Source of the DNA: Flavobacterium psychrophilum
Lineage (GTDB): Bacteria > Bacteroidota > Bacteroidia > Flavobacteriales > Flavobacteriaceae
Direction: 5' to 3'
DNA length: 40,610 nt
Assembly (NCBI GenBank): GCA_945890865.1
Contig: CAMDDB010000025.1
Location: 1 to 40,610 of the forward strand
A model generated the notes under the pieces. That model searched no databases. It was not told where the DNA came from and worked only from the letters and a program-made list of their open reading frames with translations. Of the stretch, positions 1-7,973 are shown piece after piece (within the stretch, counting starts at the first letter, position 1; each line of letters begins with the position of its first letter). Position numbers and translations under genes: made by a program.

Positions 1-1067
1 TGTATGCCCAAATTCCAAGTGTAATTCATCTCCTCAATCCAAAATAAATTAGTCCATTTCACACTCAAATGCAAAAATGCATAATGAATCAAATAGATGC
101 TGTAACACATACCCCCTATAATGTAAATTAGAGGTCGGGTGTAAAACCAGTTAAATATACTGCCCTTAAAAGCGGTAATCATGACCAAGCCAATTGAAAT
201 ATTAAAGAAAACCTGATTTCCGATATAATGTTGGGGCTTATAAAAATAGAACAATCCAAAAGTACCGATGAGTCCAATAATATCGTAAAACCAATAACGA
301 ACTTTAAACCAGTTAGGGAACTTCAAATAACTCCAACAAATAATTATCCCTATTGCAAAATTTACGAAATATGCAAAAATGGATCGACCCCAATGTGCCG
401 AAAAAACAAATTCAGTTCGAAAAAATATCGAACCTGCAATTAAGCCTATTAATATCAAAATGCTGATTGCCGAATTTCTTACTTTGAAAACAAGCCAAAT
501 TATCAATGGAATGATAACATAAAACTGTGCCTCTGTTTCTAGACTCCATGTCACAGGATTTATAGGGTTGGCTTCCCCATAAATAAAAACATGACCATAA
601 ATTAAACCCGCCCCAAAATGTTTTAAAAAGACCAATGCATCATCATTCAAAAGAAAAACATGCACTAAATAAAAGAAGAGCAATGTGATGATAAACGGCG
701 GTTCTAAACGAGTCAAACGACGAATAAAATAAGATTTCAACTGAACCTTCTTATCAGTTAAACCCAAATAATATTTTAAAAACGGCAAGGCCAATACAAA
801 TCCACTTATCGCAAAAAAAACCTTCACCCCTAAATCCAAACGCACCCACCACCAAGCCAATGAAAAATTCGTTTTTGCTCCGCCCATTTCAATCAACGCA
901 TTTGATAATCCTAATCCGATTTCTTTGGAAAAGACTGTATTTAAATGGTATAACAAAACGGTTATGATTGCCAAAAACCGCAAGCCATCAATTTCTGGAA
1001 TGAAGTTATTGGAGGCTGTTTTACGTTGGAAAACGTTAATAAGAATTGATTTTATTGAATGTGTCAA
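1..1067 (-). CDS. Acyltransferase family 3 (OafA/YrhL-like) membrane protein, C-terminus cut by window edge
   Basis: Reading the minus strand from 1067 gives an open frame of 355 codons that runs off the left edge. It has the acyltransferase-3 signatures: PEIDGLR at residues 24-30 followed by YH with His41, RRLTRLEPP at 116-124 and WSLETEAQFY at 174-183, with hydrophobic membrane segments between them. Members of this family move acetyl or other acyl groups across the inner membrane onto glycans such as O-antigen, so the likely role is O-acylation of the product of this locus. There is no in-frame ATG before the first motif. An in-frame stop lies nine codons before a TTG at 1065-1067, which I take as the start; the nearby ATG at 1076-1078 is in another frame and stops after four codons. 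Family clear; acyl group and exact start uncertain. Confidence 0.85.
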   Translation of the reverse strand, partial: MTHSIKSILINVFQRKTASNNFIPEIDGLRFLAIITVLLYHLNTVFSKEIGLGLSNALIEMGGAKTNFSLAWWWVRLDLGVKVFFAISGFVLALPFLKYYLGLTDKKVQLKSYFIRRLTRLEPPFIITLLFFYLVHVFLLNDDALVFLKHFGAGLIYGHVFIYGEANPINPVTWSLETEAQFYVIIPLIIWLVFKVRNSAISILILIGLIAGSIFFRTEFVFSAHWGRSIFAYFVNFAIGIIICWSYLKFPNWFKVRYWFYDIIGLIGTFGLFYFYKPQHYIGNQVFFNISIGLVMITAFKGSIFNWFYTRPLIYIIGGMCYSIYLIHYAFLHLSVKWTNLFWIEEMNYTWNLGI

Positions 1068-1126
1068 ATAAGATCCATTAAAAAGACTAATCTAATGTAA
1101 TACGTTGGGAAATTATAAAAGAAGCA

Positions 1127-2266
1127 CTAGTGTTCAATACTTAAAATGGAATCTGCGATATAAGCAAAATTTGCTTTATTCATTTCGGTATGAATAGGCA
1201 AAGACAAAACGCTATCACATAAACTTTCGCTTACTCTAAAAGATCCTTCACTGTAATAGGCTGAACTAAAAGCTTTCTGAAAATGCAAGGGTATGGGATA
1301 ATAAATCATACTAGGAATTCCCTCTTCAGCCAATTTGCTTTTGACCATGTCTCGTGCCTCTTTACCACCTTTTATTTTCAGTGTGTATTGGTGAAAAACA
1401 TGAGTGCTATGCGGAACACGTTTGGGAATTTGTAACCATTCAACATCTTTTAATGCCTCATCATACCAATCAGCGGCTTGACGCCTATTTTCTTCGTATT
1501 GCCTTAAATATTTTAACTTAACATTCAATATTGCCGCTTGTATGGTATCCAATCGGCTATTTACACCTATTACATCATGAACATATTGAACCTTCTGTCC
1601 ATGATTGCAAATCATTCGTAACTTCTCTGCCAATTGATCATTATTTGTAAACAAAGCCCCGCCATCACCATAACACCCTAAATTCTTACTCGGGAAAAAA
1701 CTAGTAGTACCAATATCACCGATACAACCGGCACTTTTATTACTTCCATCTTGGAAAGTATAAATAGCCCCTATTGCTTGTGCTGTATCCTCAATTACAA
1801 ATAAATTATATTTCCTAGCTAGGGTCACTATAACATCCATATTCGCACATTGACCGAATAAATGTACTGGAACAATCGCTCTTGTTCTTTCCGTGATAAC
1901 GGCCTCAACCTGATTTACATCAATACAAAAGGTGTCCGCATCTACATCAACCATCACAGGTATTAAACCCAATAAACCAATAACCTCTGCAGTAGCTATA
2001 TAAGTGAATACCGGGACAATAACCTCGTCACCCGGTTTTAAACCCAAAGCCATCATCGCAATTTGCAAAGCATCCGTGCCATTCGCACAAGAAATTACGT
2101 GCTTTACATTCAAATATTTACTTAAATTAGTTTCAAACTCGTATACGCATGGCCCCTTAATAAATTGAGCATTCTCAATTACCTCTTGGATAGCCCCATC
2201 TATTTCATTCTTTATTTTTTGGTATTGACTTTTTAAGTCTACCATTTGTATTGAACTGGGTTGCAT
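1127..2266 (-). CDS. wbpE: DegT/DnrJ/EryC1 sugar aminotransferase, WbpE/WlbC-like
   Basis: A 379-residue PLP-dependent nucleotide-sugar aminotransferase. The PLP lysine is K194 in SFFPSKNLGCYGDGGA, the NGTDAL phosphate-binding stretch is at 62-67 and IED at 158-160. The C-terminal GIPSMIYYPIPLH stretch is typical of the WbpE/WlbC branch, which aminates UDP-3-keto-GlcNAcA at C3 with glutamate as amino donor. Its ATG at 2264-2266 shares one base with the TAA of the WbpB/WlbA-like dehydrogenase gene, and the two enzymes form a known tandem in which 3-ketosugar formation and amination are coupled. The product would be UDP-GlcNAc3NA, a precursor of 2,3-diamino uronic acids. Subfamily assignment rests on sequence feel plus the neighbouring gene; the general class is certain. 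Confidence 0.87.
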   Translation of the reverse strand: MQPSSIQMVDLKSQYQKIKNEIDGAIQEVIENAQFIKGPCVYEFETNLSKYLNVKHVISCANGTDALQIAMMALGLKPGDEVIVPVFTYIATAEVIGLLGLIPVMVDVDADTFCIDVNQVEAVITERTRAIVPVHLFGQCANMDVIVTLARKYNLFVIEDTAQAIGAIYTFQDGSNKSAGCIGDIGTTSFFPSKNLGCYGDGGALFTNNDQLAEKLRMICNHGQKVQYVHDVIGVNSRLDTIQAAILNVKLKYLRQYEENRRQAADWYDEALKDVEWLQIPKRVPHSTHVFHQYTLKIKGGKEARDMVKSKLAEEGIPSMIYYPIPLHFQKAFSSAYYSEGSFRVSESLCDSVLSLPIHTEMNKANFAYIADSILSIEH

Positions 2267-3297
2267 TAATTCTTTTTCTTTAACTTTTCTAAATCTCTTG
2301 TGGCATAGATTCTTTCGATAATATCTACTACTTTTAGGCCTTCTAGCGCGTTTGCAGTAATAGTATCCCGCCCCTCTAAGGTATTTACCACATTTTCGAT
2401 TACGTAATGATGATTAGCAGCACTTCCCTTGAATGGGCCATAATCGTTTGGCGCATTTGTTTCGGGAAGTTCTGGCATTGTATAATTCTGAATATGACAA
2501 TATTCCACTTCGTTCATATATTGTCCTCCGACTTTGAAACTCCCCTTGGAACCTACAACTGTTATGCTGCTTTCCATATTAGTATCCCATACGGCGGTAC
2601 TAAAGTTTATACACCCTAGCCCCCCATTCATAAACTCAAAATTTACTAAGCCACTATCTTCAAATTCAGTACTCTCAGCGTGATTGAAGTCGGCAAAATT
2701 CGATTTTATGTTCTTGATATCACCAAAAACCCAGTACATGATATCTATAAAATGAGAGAATTGTGTAAATAGAGTACCCCCATCCAAATCTAAGGTTCCT
2801 TTCCAGCCACCTTTTTTGTAATACCTATCATCGCGATTCCAATAACAGTTAACCTGTACGGTGAGTACCTTGCCGATTTTACCACTAACTACAATCTCTT
2901 TCATCCATTTACTTGGTGGGCTATAGCGATTCTGTTTCACCACAAATACTTGTTTACTCATTTGTAATGACTTAAATATAACTGCCTCGCACTCCGCCTT
3001 ATTTAAACCCATAGGCTTTTCGATGACTACATGGTAATGCGCCTCAAGTAGTTGAATGGCATAGGAACAATGATACCCGTTTGGCGTAGCAAGATTTACA
3101 ACATCACTTTCTACTCTTGCCTCTAGAAAATCCTCAATAGATTTATAATATTTCGCACCTTGAGGGAATAATATATCATTTTGAACTTCTGTATTCGAAT
3201 CCACTATAGCAACCACCGAACACCCTGGATATTCATTGGCTATAGTAGCATGCCTCTTGCCGATATGTCCAAATCCAATAATAGAAAAATTTATCAC
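2266..3297 (-). CDS. wbpB: Gfo/Idh/MocA oxidoreductase, WbpB/WlbA-like UDP-GlcNAcA 3-dehydrogenase
   Basis: 343 residues with an N-terminal NAD-binding motif GFGHIGKRH (8-16), EKP at 93-95 and the KQNRY stretch (121-125) found in WlbA/WbpB enzymes. These oxidise C3 of UDP-GlcNAcA to the 3-keto sugar. The C-terminal half carries the substrate-domain GGTLFTQFSHFID segment with its conserved histidine. The start is a GTG at 3295-3297; no ATG lies in frame before the Rossmann motif. It ends in a one-base TAATG overlap with the aminotransferase gene, which supports joint function. In known systems the NADH formed is recycled by a 2-oxoglutarate-linked activity of the same enzyme in some homologues; I cannot tell whether that applies here. 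Confidence 0.86.
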   Translation of the reverse strand: MINFSIIGFGHIGKRHATIANEYPGCSVVAIVDSNTEVQNDILFPQGAKYYKSIEDFLEARVESDVVNLATPNGYHCSYAIQLLEAHYHVVIEKPMGLNKAECEAVIFKSLQMSKQVFVVKQNRYSPPSKWMKEIVVSGKIGKVLTVQVNCYWNRDDRYYKKGGWKGTLDLDGGTLFTQFSHFIDIMYWVFGDIKNIKSNFADFNHAESTEFEDSGLVNFEFMNGGLGCINFSTAVWDTNMESSITVVGSKGSFKVGGQYMNEVEYCHIQNYTMPELPETNAPNDYGPFKGSAANHHYVIENVVNTLEGRDTITANALEGLKVVDIIERIYATRDLEKLKKKN

Positions 3298-3309
3298 TGC
3301 TTGAATTTT

Positions 3310-4530
3310 TTAATTTAAATATTTTTTAAACAATTTTATATATTCATTACTTAAATAAGTAATATTATGAAATTCTTTTACGAATTCCTTGCCTTTCAAA
3401 CCCATTTGCTTTAATTCTTCCTTACCAAGTGCATGCATCTGTAATATACCTTCCTTGATAGCATCAGCGGAGTCTGGTTTTACAATTAATCCACAACCTG
3501 ATAATTCAACGGGATCCTTTATTAAATTGTTTGAATCTAAAATGGGCTTAGCCGCTAACATGTAGTCAAAATACTTATTCGCTGAAACCCCGTGCTTGAA
3601 TAATGGCGTGTCATTTCTTCCTACAAAACATAAATCAAATCTTTGTATATACGATGCCACTTGATTTTTTCTCACTTTAGGAAAAAATAAAATATTCCCA
3701 AATTCTTTACTTTGATTCATTAATTCCTCCTTGAGATAACCATCCCCTACAATTACAAAGGAAAATCTGGCATCGTCCCTCAAGAGTCCAGCAGCCTCAA
3801 CAAAATACTCTAATGCATTGGCCAAACCTAATGTTCCGGTATATCCTATTACAAACCGATCTGACGGTATTTGTTGCAAATATTCAACTGGGGCTAATTC
3901 TTTTTTGAGAACATCTTCATCGAGTCCATTCGGGATATATACGAATTTTGATCCAGCCTGCGCAATTTCTTCAATATGTTCCTTTGCATTAGGCAATAAC
4001 GACACAACGGAATCGGCTTTATTATATCCAAATTTCTCAAACCATCCTATCAGTCTTACTGCGGGATGATTTTTTGATACATCGCCCAACATAACCAAGG
4101 TAAGCGGCCATATATCCCTTATTTCAAATAAAAAAGCCTTAGCTTTATATCTTAATTTCAGCCAATAACCAGTAAGTACTGGAAAGATGGGCATAGAAGA
4201 AACAACAATGATGTCGGGTTTACCAATCAATTTTAATGGTAGAAAGTACACTTTTATGGCAAAAACCATAAAACTCCAAAATCGGAGTATGGATTTTGGA
4301 TTATACTTCGGCGTTTTTACCCAACAGAATTTGGTACCCTCAACGTTCTCGATGTTGAATTGATTGGGTGCATCGGGTAATTCATTAAATACATGGTTAT
4401 ACGAACCGGATATTATAGTCACATTGTAACCTTCTTTAATCCAATTTTTACTAAAATAGTAGTGCCTTTCACCCCAACCTGATGTAGGAGTACCTGCAAA
4501 TTGATTGATAATCCAAATATTCTTTGACAC
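3310..4530 (-). CDS. Glycosyltransferase family 4, WbuB-like
   Basis: 406 residues of GT-B type. The N-terminus (IWIINQFAGTPTSGWGERHYYF) and the EIRDIWPLTLVMLGD segment in the middle are characteristic of the WbuB branch of GT4, which includes transferases for N-acetyl-fucosamine-type sugars. The C-terminal donor-binding part has SANKYFDYMLAAKPIL where the usual EX7E region sits. The start is a GTG at 4528-4530, three bases after the upstream stop; it is the only start that keeps the conserved N-terminus. It lies between the 2-epimerase and WbpB/WbpE genes, so it may transfer the diamino uronic acid or an amino-deoxysugar. Donor and linkage cannot be read from sequence. Confidence 0.85.
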   Translation of the reverse strand: MSKNIWIINQFAGTPTSGWGERHYYFSKNWIKEGYNVTIISGSYNHVFNELPDAPNQFNIENVEGTKFCWVKTPKYNPKSILRFWSFMVFAIKVYFLPLKLIGKPDIIVVSSMPIFPVLTGYWLKLRYKAKAFLFEIRDIWPLTLVMLGDVSKNHPAVRLIGWFEKFGYNKADSVVSLLPNAKEHIEEIAQAGSKFVYIPNGLDEDVLKKELAPVEYLQQIPSDRFVIGYTGTLGLANALEYFVEAAGLLRDDARFSFVIVGDGYLKEELMNQSKEFGNILFFPKVRKNQVASYIQRFDLCFVGRNDTPLFKHGVSANKYFDYMLAAKPILDSNNLIKDPVELSGCGLIVKPDSADAIKEGILQMHALGKEELKQMGLKGKEFVKEFHNITYLSNEYIKLFKKYLN

Positions 4531-4533
4531 TAC

Positions 4534-5613
4534 TTAACTAATTTCCGCTAAAGTCTTACCAATAATATCAGAGGCCCTTCCCCCTCCATATAGTTCAATA
4601 TGTTTATCAAACTTCGAATTGCTAAATTTCTGAAACAATTCTAAAATCAACCCAGTATCTGATCCGGCTAAACGATTAAAATCATTTTGAACCAACTCTA
4701 CCCATTCGGTTTCATTTCTCAATGTGATGCAATATTTGTTAAAAAAATAAGCCTCCTTTTGCAATCCGCCACTATCTGTTAATACCATTTTGCAATTTTT
4801 CAGTAACTCCAACATATCAAAATAACCAACAGGATCTATTATAGAAAAACTAGTATTTATATTTTCCCTTTCTATTATTTTTCTTGTGCGCGGATGCAAG
4901 GGTACTATTACTTTTACGTCCTTGGTGATATTATTAAAAGCTTTAATAATAGCTGTTAACCTATTTAAATCATCCGTGTTTTCTTGTCTGTGCAATGTCG
5001 CTAAAACAAAGTTATTGCTACGCAAACCCAATTGTTTCATAATAGTAGATCTTTCCTCTGATTTATCCGCATAATATATCGCGGCATCCTGCATTACATC
5101 ACCGTTTTTAATAACTTTAATGATTCCATCTCGAATACCCTCATTGTTCAGATTGGAAATGGAAGTATCCGTCGGACAAAACAAAATATCACTTATAGTA
5201 TCCGTCAATATACGATTAATTTCTTCAGGCATGGCCCTATTAAAACTCCTTAGTCCCGCTTCTATATGAATTACCCCTTTTCCAAGTTTTTTTGCCGCCA
5301 ATGCACCCGCTATAGTCGAATTAGTATCGCCATATACGAGCACGTAATCAGGTTTTTCTTTAATGCACAATTCCTCTACCCCCTGTAACATTTGACCCGT
5401 CATTGCACCATGAGAAAGTCCGTTTATATTCAAGTTATATTGAGGCTTAGGTATCTCCATTTCTTCAAAAAATACATCACTCATATTCTTGTCAAAATGT
5501 TGACCTGTATGTACCAGGATTTCTTCAATGTTATTAAAATTGAGAAGAGCCCGAGAAACAACAGCGGCTTTTACAAACTGTGGTCTTGCACCGATAACTG
5601 TAATGATTTTCAT
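4534..5613 (-). CDS. wbpI: UDP-GlcNAc 2-epimerase family, possibly WbpI-like (UDP-GlcNAc3NAcA 2-epimerase)
   Basis: 359 residues with all hallmarks of the non-hydrolysing 2-epimerase family: GARPQFVK at 8-15, HTGQHFD at 35-41, GDTNST at 95-100, HIEAGLRS at 116-123 and PEEINR at 129-134. Such enzymes invert C2 of UDP-GlcNAc (WecB) or of UDP-2,3-diacetamido-glucuronate (WbpI/WlbD). One gene away are WbpB- and WbpE-like genes, so the WbpI role, giving UDP-ManNAc3NAcA, is my preferred reading; a plain WecB role giving UDP-ManNAc remains possible. The ATG is at 5611-5613 after a 31-base gap. The family is certain, the exact substrate is inferred from context. Confidence 0.83.
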   Translation of the reverse strand: MKIITVIGARPQFVKAAVVSRALLNFNNIEEILVHTGQHFDKNMSDVFFEEMEIPKPQYNLNINGLSHGAMTGQMLQGVEELCIKEKPDYVLVYGDTNSTIAGALAAKKLGKGVIHIEAGLRSFNRAMPEEINRILTDTISDILFCPTDTSISNLNNEGIRDGIIKVIKNGDVMQDAAIYYADKSEERSTIMKQLGLRSNNFVLATLHRQENTDDLNRLTAIIKAFNNITKDVKVIVPLHPRTRKIIERENINTSFSIIDPVGYFDMLELLKNCKMVLTDSGGLQKEAYFFNKYCITLRNETEWVELVQNDFNRLAGSDTGLILELFQKFSNSKFDKHIELYGGGRASDIIGKTLAEIS

Positions 5614-5644
5614 TAATTAAATTTTAGATACACCATAAAAATAT

Positions 5645-6961
5645 TCAATTAGAGCGCAGCCGACTTAAAATTATTTGAGGCTTTCCAGAATCTGATGATG
5701 GTATTTCGCTTACTAATTTAAAATACAAATTTACCTCATTGGGAGGTAACTCATTCATTATATGAATTTCGATTTTCTTCAAAATTTCATTCTTGAAATT
5801 CACACCTGGTATATACTCAATACAAATATCTTCAATGGTTTCTTGCACAACCCTAAATTGTTCAATTTCTGTAATTCTGCCAAATATTGCCGTAAAAAAG
5901 TGTACAATTAAACTGTAGCCATTCTTGGTTTTTAAGATGTCTACTTCTCTACCGATAATCTGCTTTATTGTTCGATAAGGTAATGGTGTTTTATCAGAAT
6001 ATGAGTTTAACGCTATAATATCACCTATATCAAATCTAATCAATGGCATGGTGTAATTATCAAGACAAGTCATTAATAATCTTCCCGTTTGACCATCCAC
6101 TACATGGTTATAACTTTCATCAACCACCTCCAAAATGACATGCGTATCATTTACATAATAATGACCATCTACATGTTGGCCTCCAACAACAAAACCTTCA
6201 TTGGAACCATAAGTATCAAATACACGCGTTTTAAATACTTCTTCAATTTTACTGCGATAGTGGTCAAACATTTTATCGCCTAATGAAATAACACATTTAA
6301 AACTGACCTCAATTCCCAATTTTTGTGCAATTCGCGCGTATTCATACAACCCAGAAGCATAACCTATAAAACAGGTATTGGGCTTAATGCATTTACGAGT
6401 AAGAACATGCTTTACCTGCGCTTCTGTTAATCTAAAAGCTTCTTCATAGGTAACATTCATACTGATATCCTTCAACTTTTTCAACAAAGAACGATTTCGT
6501 GACATACCTAATTGCAGAATTGGGTCGCCTAATTGATAACCAGAATTTTTCCATAATATTAGTATCAATGCACGCAACTTTGAATGATCTTCCCTATTGA
6601 CTAAGACCATGCCTGGATTTCCACTAGATCCTCCGCTGTATAATGTGGTAATTTCCTTTAAATCAATTTCTTTTACATGAAATAATTTTATATCGTTATT
6701 AATTAACTTTTTATTTATAATCGGAAATTCTCGAAGTAAATCCTCGCCTTTTTTTGTTTTATCTATATCTATTTTTAGGTCTTGATAAAAAGGGATATTA
6801 TTCGTAGCAAACTTTAAAATATTGAGCAGTTTTTGATTTTGAATCGACAAAATTTCTTGACGTTCTTTTGTTGATTCATTTTTAAAAATTTTAAAGTATT
6901 TGTATATGGAGGTTCTAAATAAAAAATCTGAAATTAAAAATGGATTGAATAGCTTAAACAT
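5645..6961 (-). CDS. CapK/PaaK-like acyl-adenylating enzyme (phenylacetate-CoA ligase family)
   Basis: 438 residues of the ANL-type adenylating superfamily in the short PaaK/CapK branch. Visible motifs are the phosphate-binding TLYSGGSSGNPG (106-117), DTYGSNEG (249-256) in place of the usual YGxTE motif, and the hinge-region RFDIGD (309-314). Known relatives activate a carboxylic acid with ATP, often forming a CoA thioester. CapK-like genes recur in capsule and O-antigen loci without a settled role. Here it could activate an organic acid for acylating an amino sugar made by the neighbouring WbpB/WbpE pair or the 4-aminotransferase. The substrate is unknown. The ATG is at 6959-6961, ten bases after the previous stop. 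Confidence 0.8.
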   Translation of the reverse strand: MFKLFNPFLISDFLFRTSIYKYFKIFKNESTKERQEILSIQNQKLLNILKFATNNIPFYQDLKIDIDKTKKGEDLLREFPIINKKLINNDIKLFHVKEIDLKEITTLYSGGSSGNPGMVLVNREDHSKLRALILILWKNSGYQLGDPILQLGMSRNRSLLKKLKDISMNVTYEEAFRLTEAQVKHVLTRKCIKPNTCFIGYASGLYEYARIAQKLGIEVSFKCVISLGDKMFDHYRSKIEEVFKTRVFDTYGSNEGFVVGGQHVDGHYYVNDTHVILEVVDESYNHVVDGQTGRLLMTCLDNYTMPLIRFDIGDIIALNSYSDKTPLPYRTIKQIIGREVDILKTKNGYSLIVHFFTAIFGRITEIEQFRVVQETIEDICIEYIPGVNFKNEILKKIEIHIMNELPPNEVNLYFKLVSEIPSSDSGKPQIILSRLRSN

Positions 6962-6971
6962 TATACTAATT

Positions 6972-7973
6972 CTAAATCAATGCTTCCTTTAACTGAATAT
7001 ACACAGCATCTATATGATAATTCTTAGCTTTTAATAGATTATTGAATCTGATTTCATTAAGGATGTTCTCATTGTTTATTACAAATTTCATCTTTTCATA
7101 CAATGCTTCTGTGCTTTTTGCTGGAATTATAAAGCCATTTACCCCCTCCTCAATAAGTTCCCTATTCATATTCCAATCACTCCCAATTACAGGCAAGCCA
7201 GCAATGAATGCATCGATAATTACACCAGGAAATCCTTCACCCTGCCAATAAGTAGGAAACAACATACAATTGTAGTTAGAGATAATTTCATATGATTCCT
7301 TACCTCGTTTTTGAAAATCTAAAAATCCTTTATACTCAATGAGCGTTTCGGAATAATCAAAATCTTCTTCTAATTGACCAAAAAAATCAATACTAAATTC
7401 GAGTCCCGTCTTTTGTAATTCATTCGCCGCCTCTATTATTTCCTTTATCCCTTTGCTCTTTGAGATCCTCCCAATATAAACAAATGAAAAACATGATTTC
7501 GGTTCGTCTTGTAATTTTTCTAGAATTGGAAAATCTTTAAAATTTGGAATAACTTTAACATTTTTTAATTCTGTGTGATTTAATAAATCTAATTTTAATA
7601 TTTCTCCTTCAACAATTACATTTTTTAATTTCTTGTAATATTCCCATTTGTATCTCTTAACTCTTATTGCCTCAGGGAAATAACCGCCTATAACCAAATA
7701 GGTGATTTTTTTCAAAATCGATGGTTTCAAAATATCAATAATACGCAATAGACGAAACGTGGATAGTGATGAAGTTGAAAAAAGGATATTATCCCAACGC
7801 TTGAAGAACAGATTAAAAATCAGTTTAACCCATACTAGGGGATTTTGTAGCCATCTGTGTGTATCTATTATTGTTGAATTTTCTATTTTCTTTATTAATA
7901 ATTGATTCTTATACTCTTCTCCTCCTCTTGGTTGATTACCACGGTTAATACCCCCAATAAATAATTGTTTCAA
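6972..7973 (-). CDS. Glycosyltransferase family 4
   Basis: 333 residues, GT-B fold. It has a glycine-rich N-terminus (GGINRGNQPRGGEE), the acceptor/donor hinge motif YIGRISKSKGI at about 166-176 and the C-terminal nucleotide-sugar motif EGFPGVIIDA (246-255) followed by AGLPVIGSD. The start is a TTG at 7971-7973, sharing four bases (TTGA on the minus strand) with the stop of the membrane-protein gene; no in-frame ATG exists before the conserved N-terminus. A retaining cytoplasmic glycosyltransferase; donor and acceptor unknown. Confidence 0.85.
   Translation of the reverse strand: MKQLFIGGINRGNQPRGGEEYKNQLLIKKIENSTIIDTHRWLQNPLVWVKLIFNLFFKRWDNILFSTSSLSTFRLLRIIDILKPSILKKITYLVIGGYFPEAIRVKRYKWEYYKKLKNVIVEGEILKLDLLNHTELKNVKVIPNFKDFPILEKLQDEPKSCFSFVYIGRISKSKGIKEIIEAANELQKTGLEFSIDFFGQLEEDFDYSETLIEYKGFLDFQKRGKESYEIISNYNCMLFPTYWQGEGFPGVIIDAFIAGLPVIGSDWNMNRELIEEGVNGFIIPAKSTEALYEKMKFVINNENILNEIRFNNLLKAKNYHIDAVYIQLKEALI
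7970..7973 (-). other. TTGA stop-start overlap setting a TTG start
   Basis: On the minus strand these four bases read TTGA: the TTG starts the GT4 gene 6972-7973 and the TGA ends nothing in that frame but closes the upstream membrane-protein gene 7970-9346. No in-frame ATG precedes the conserved N-terminus, so TTG is the only reasonable start. It suggests translation by re-initiation. Confidence 0.75.

Noticed and set aside
1068..1126. A possible terminator or promoter in the largest gap
   Set aside because: I see no convincing stem-loop with a T-run and no promoter pair; it looks like a plain spacer.
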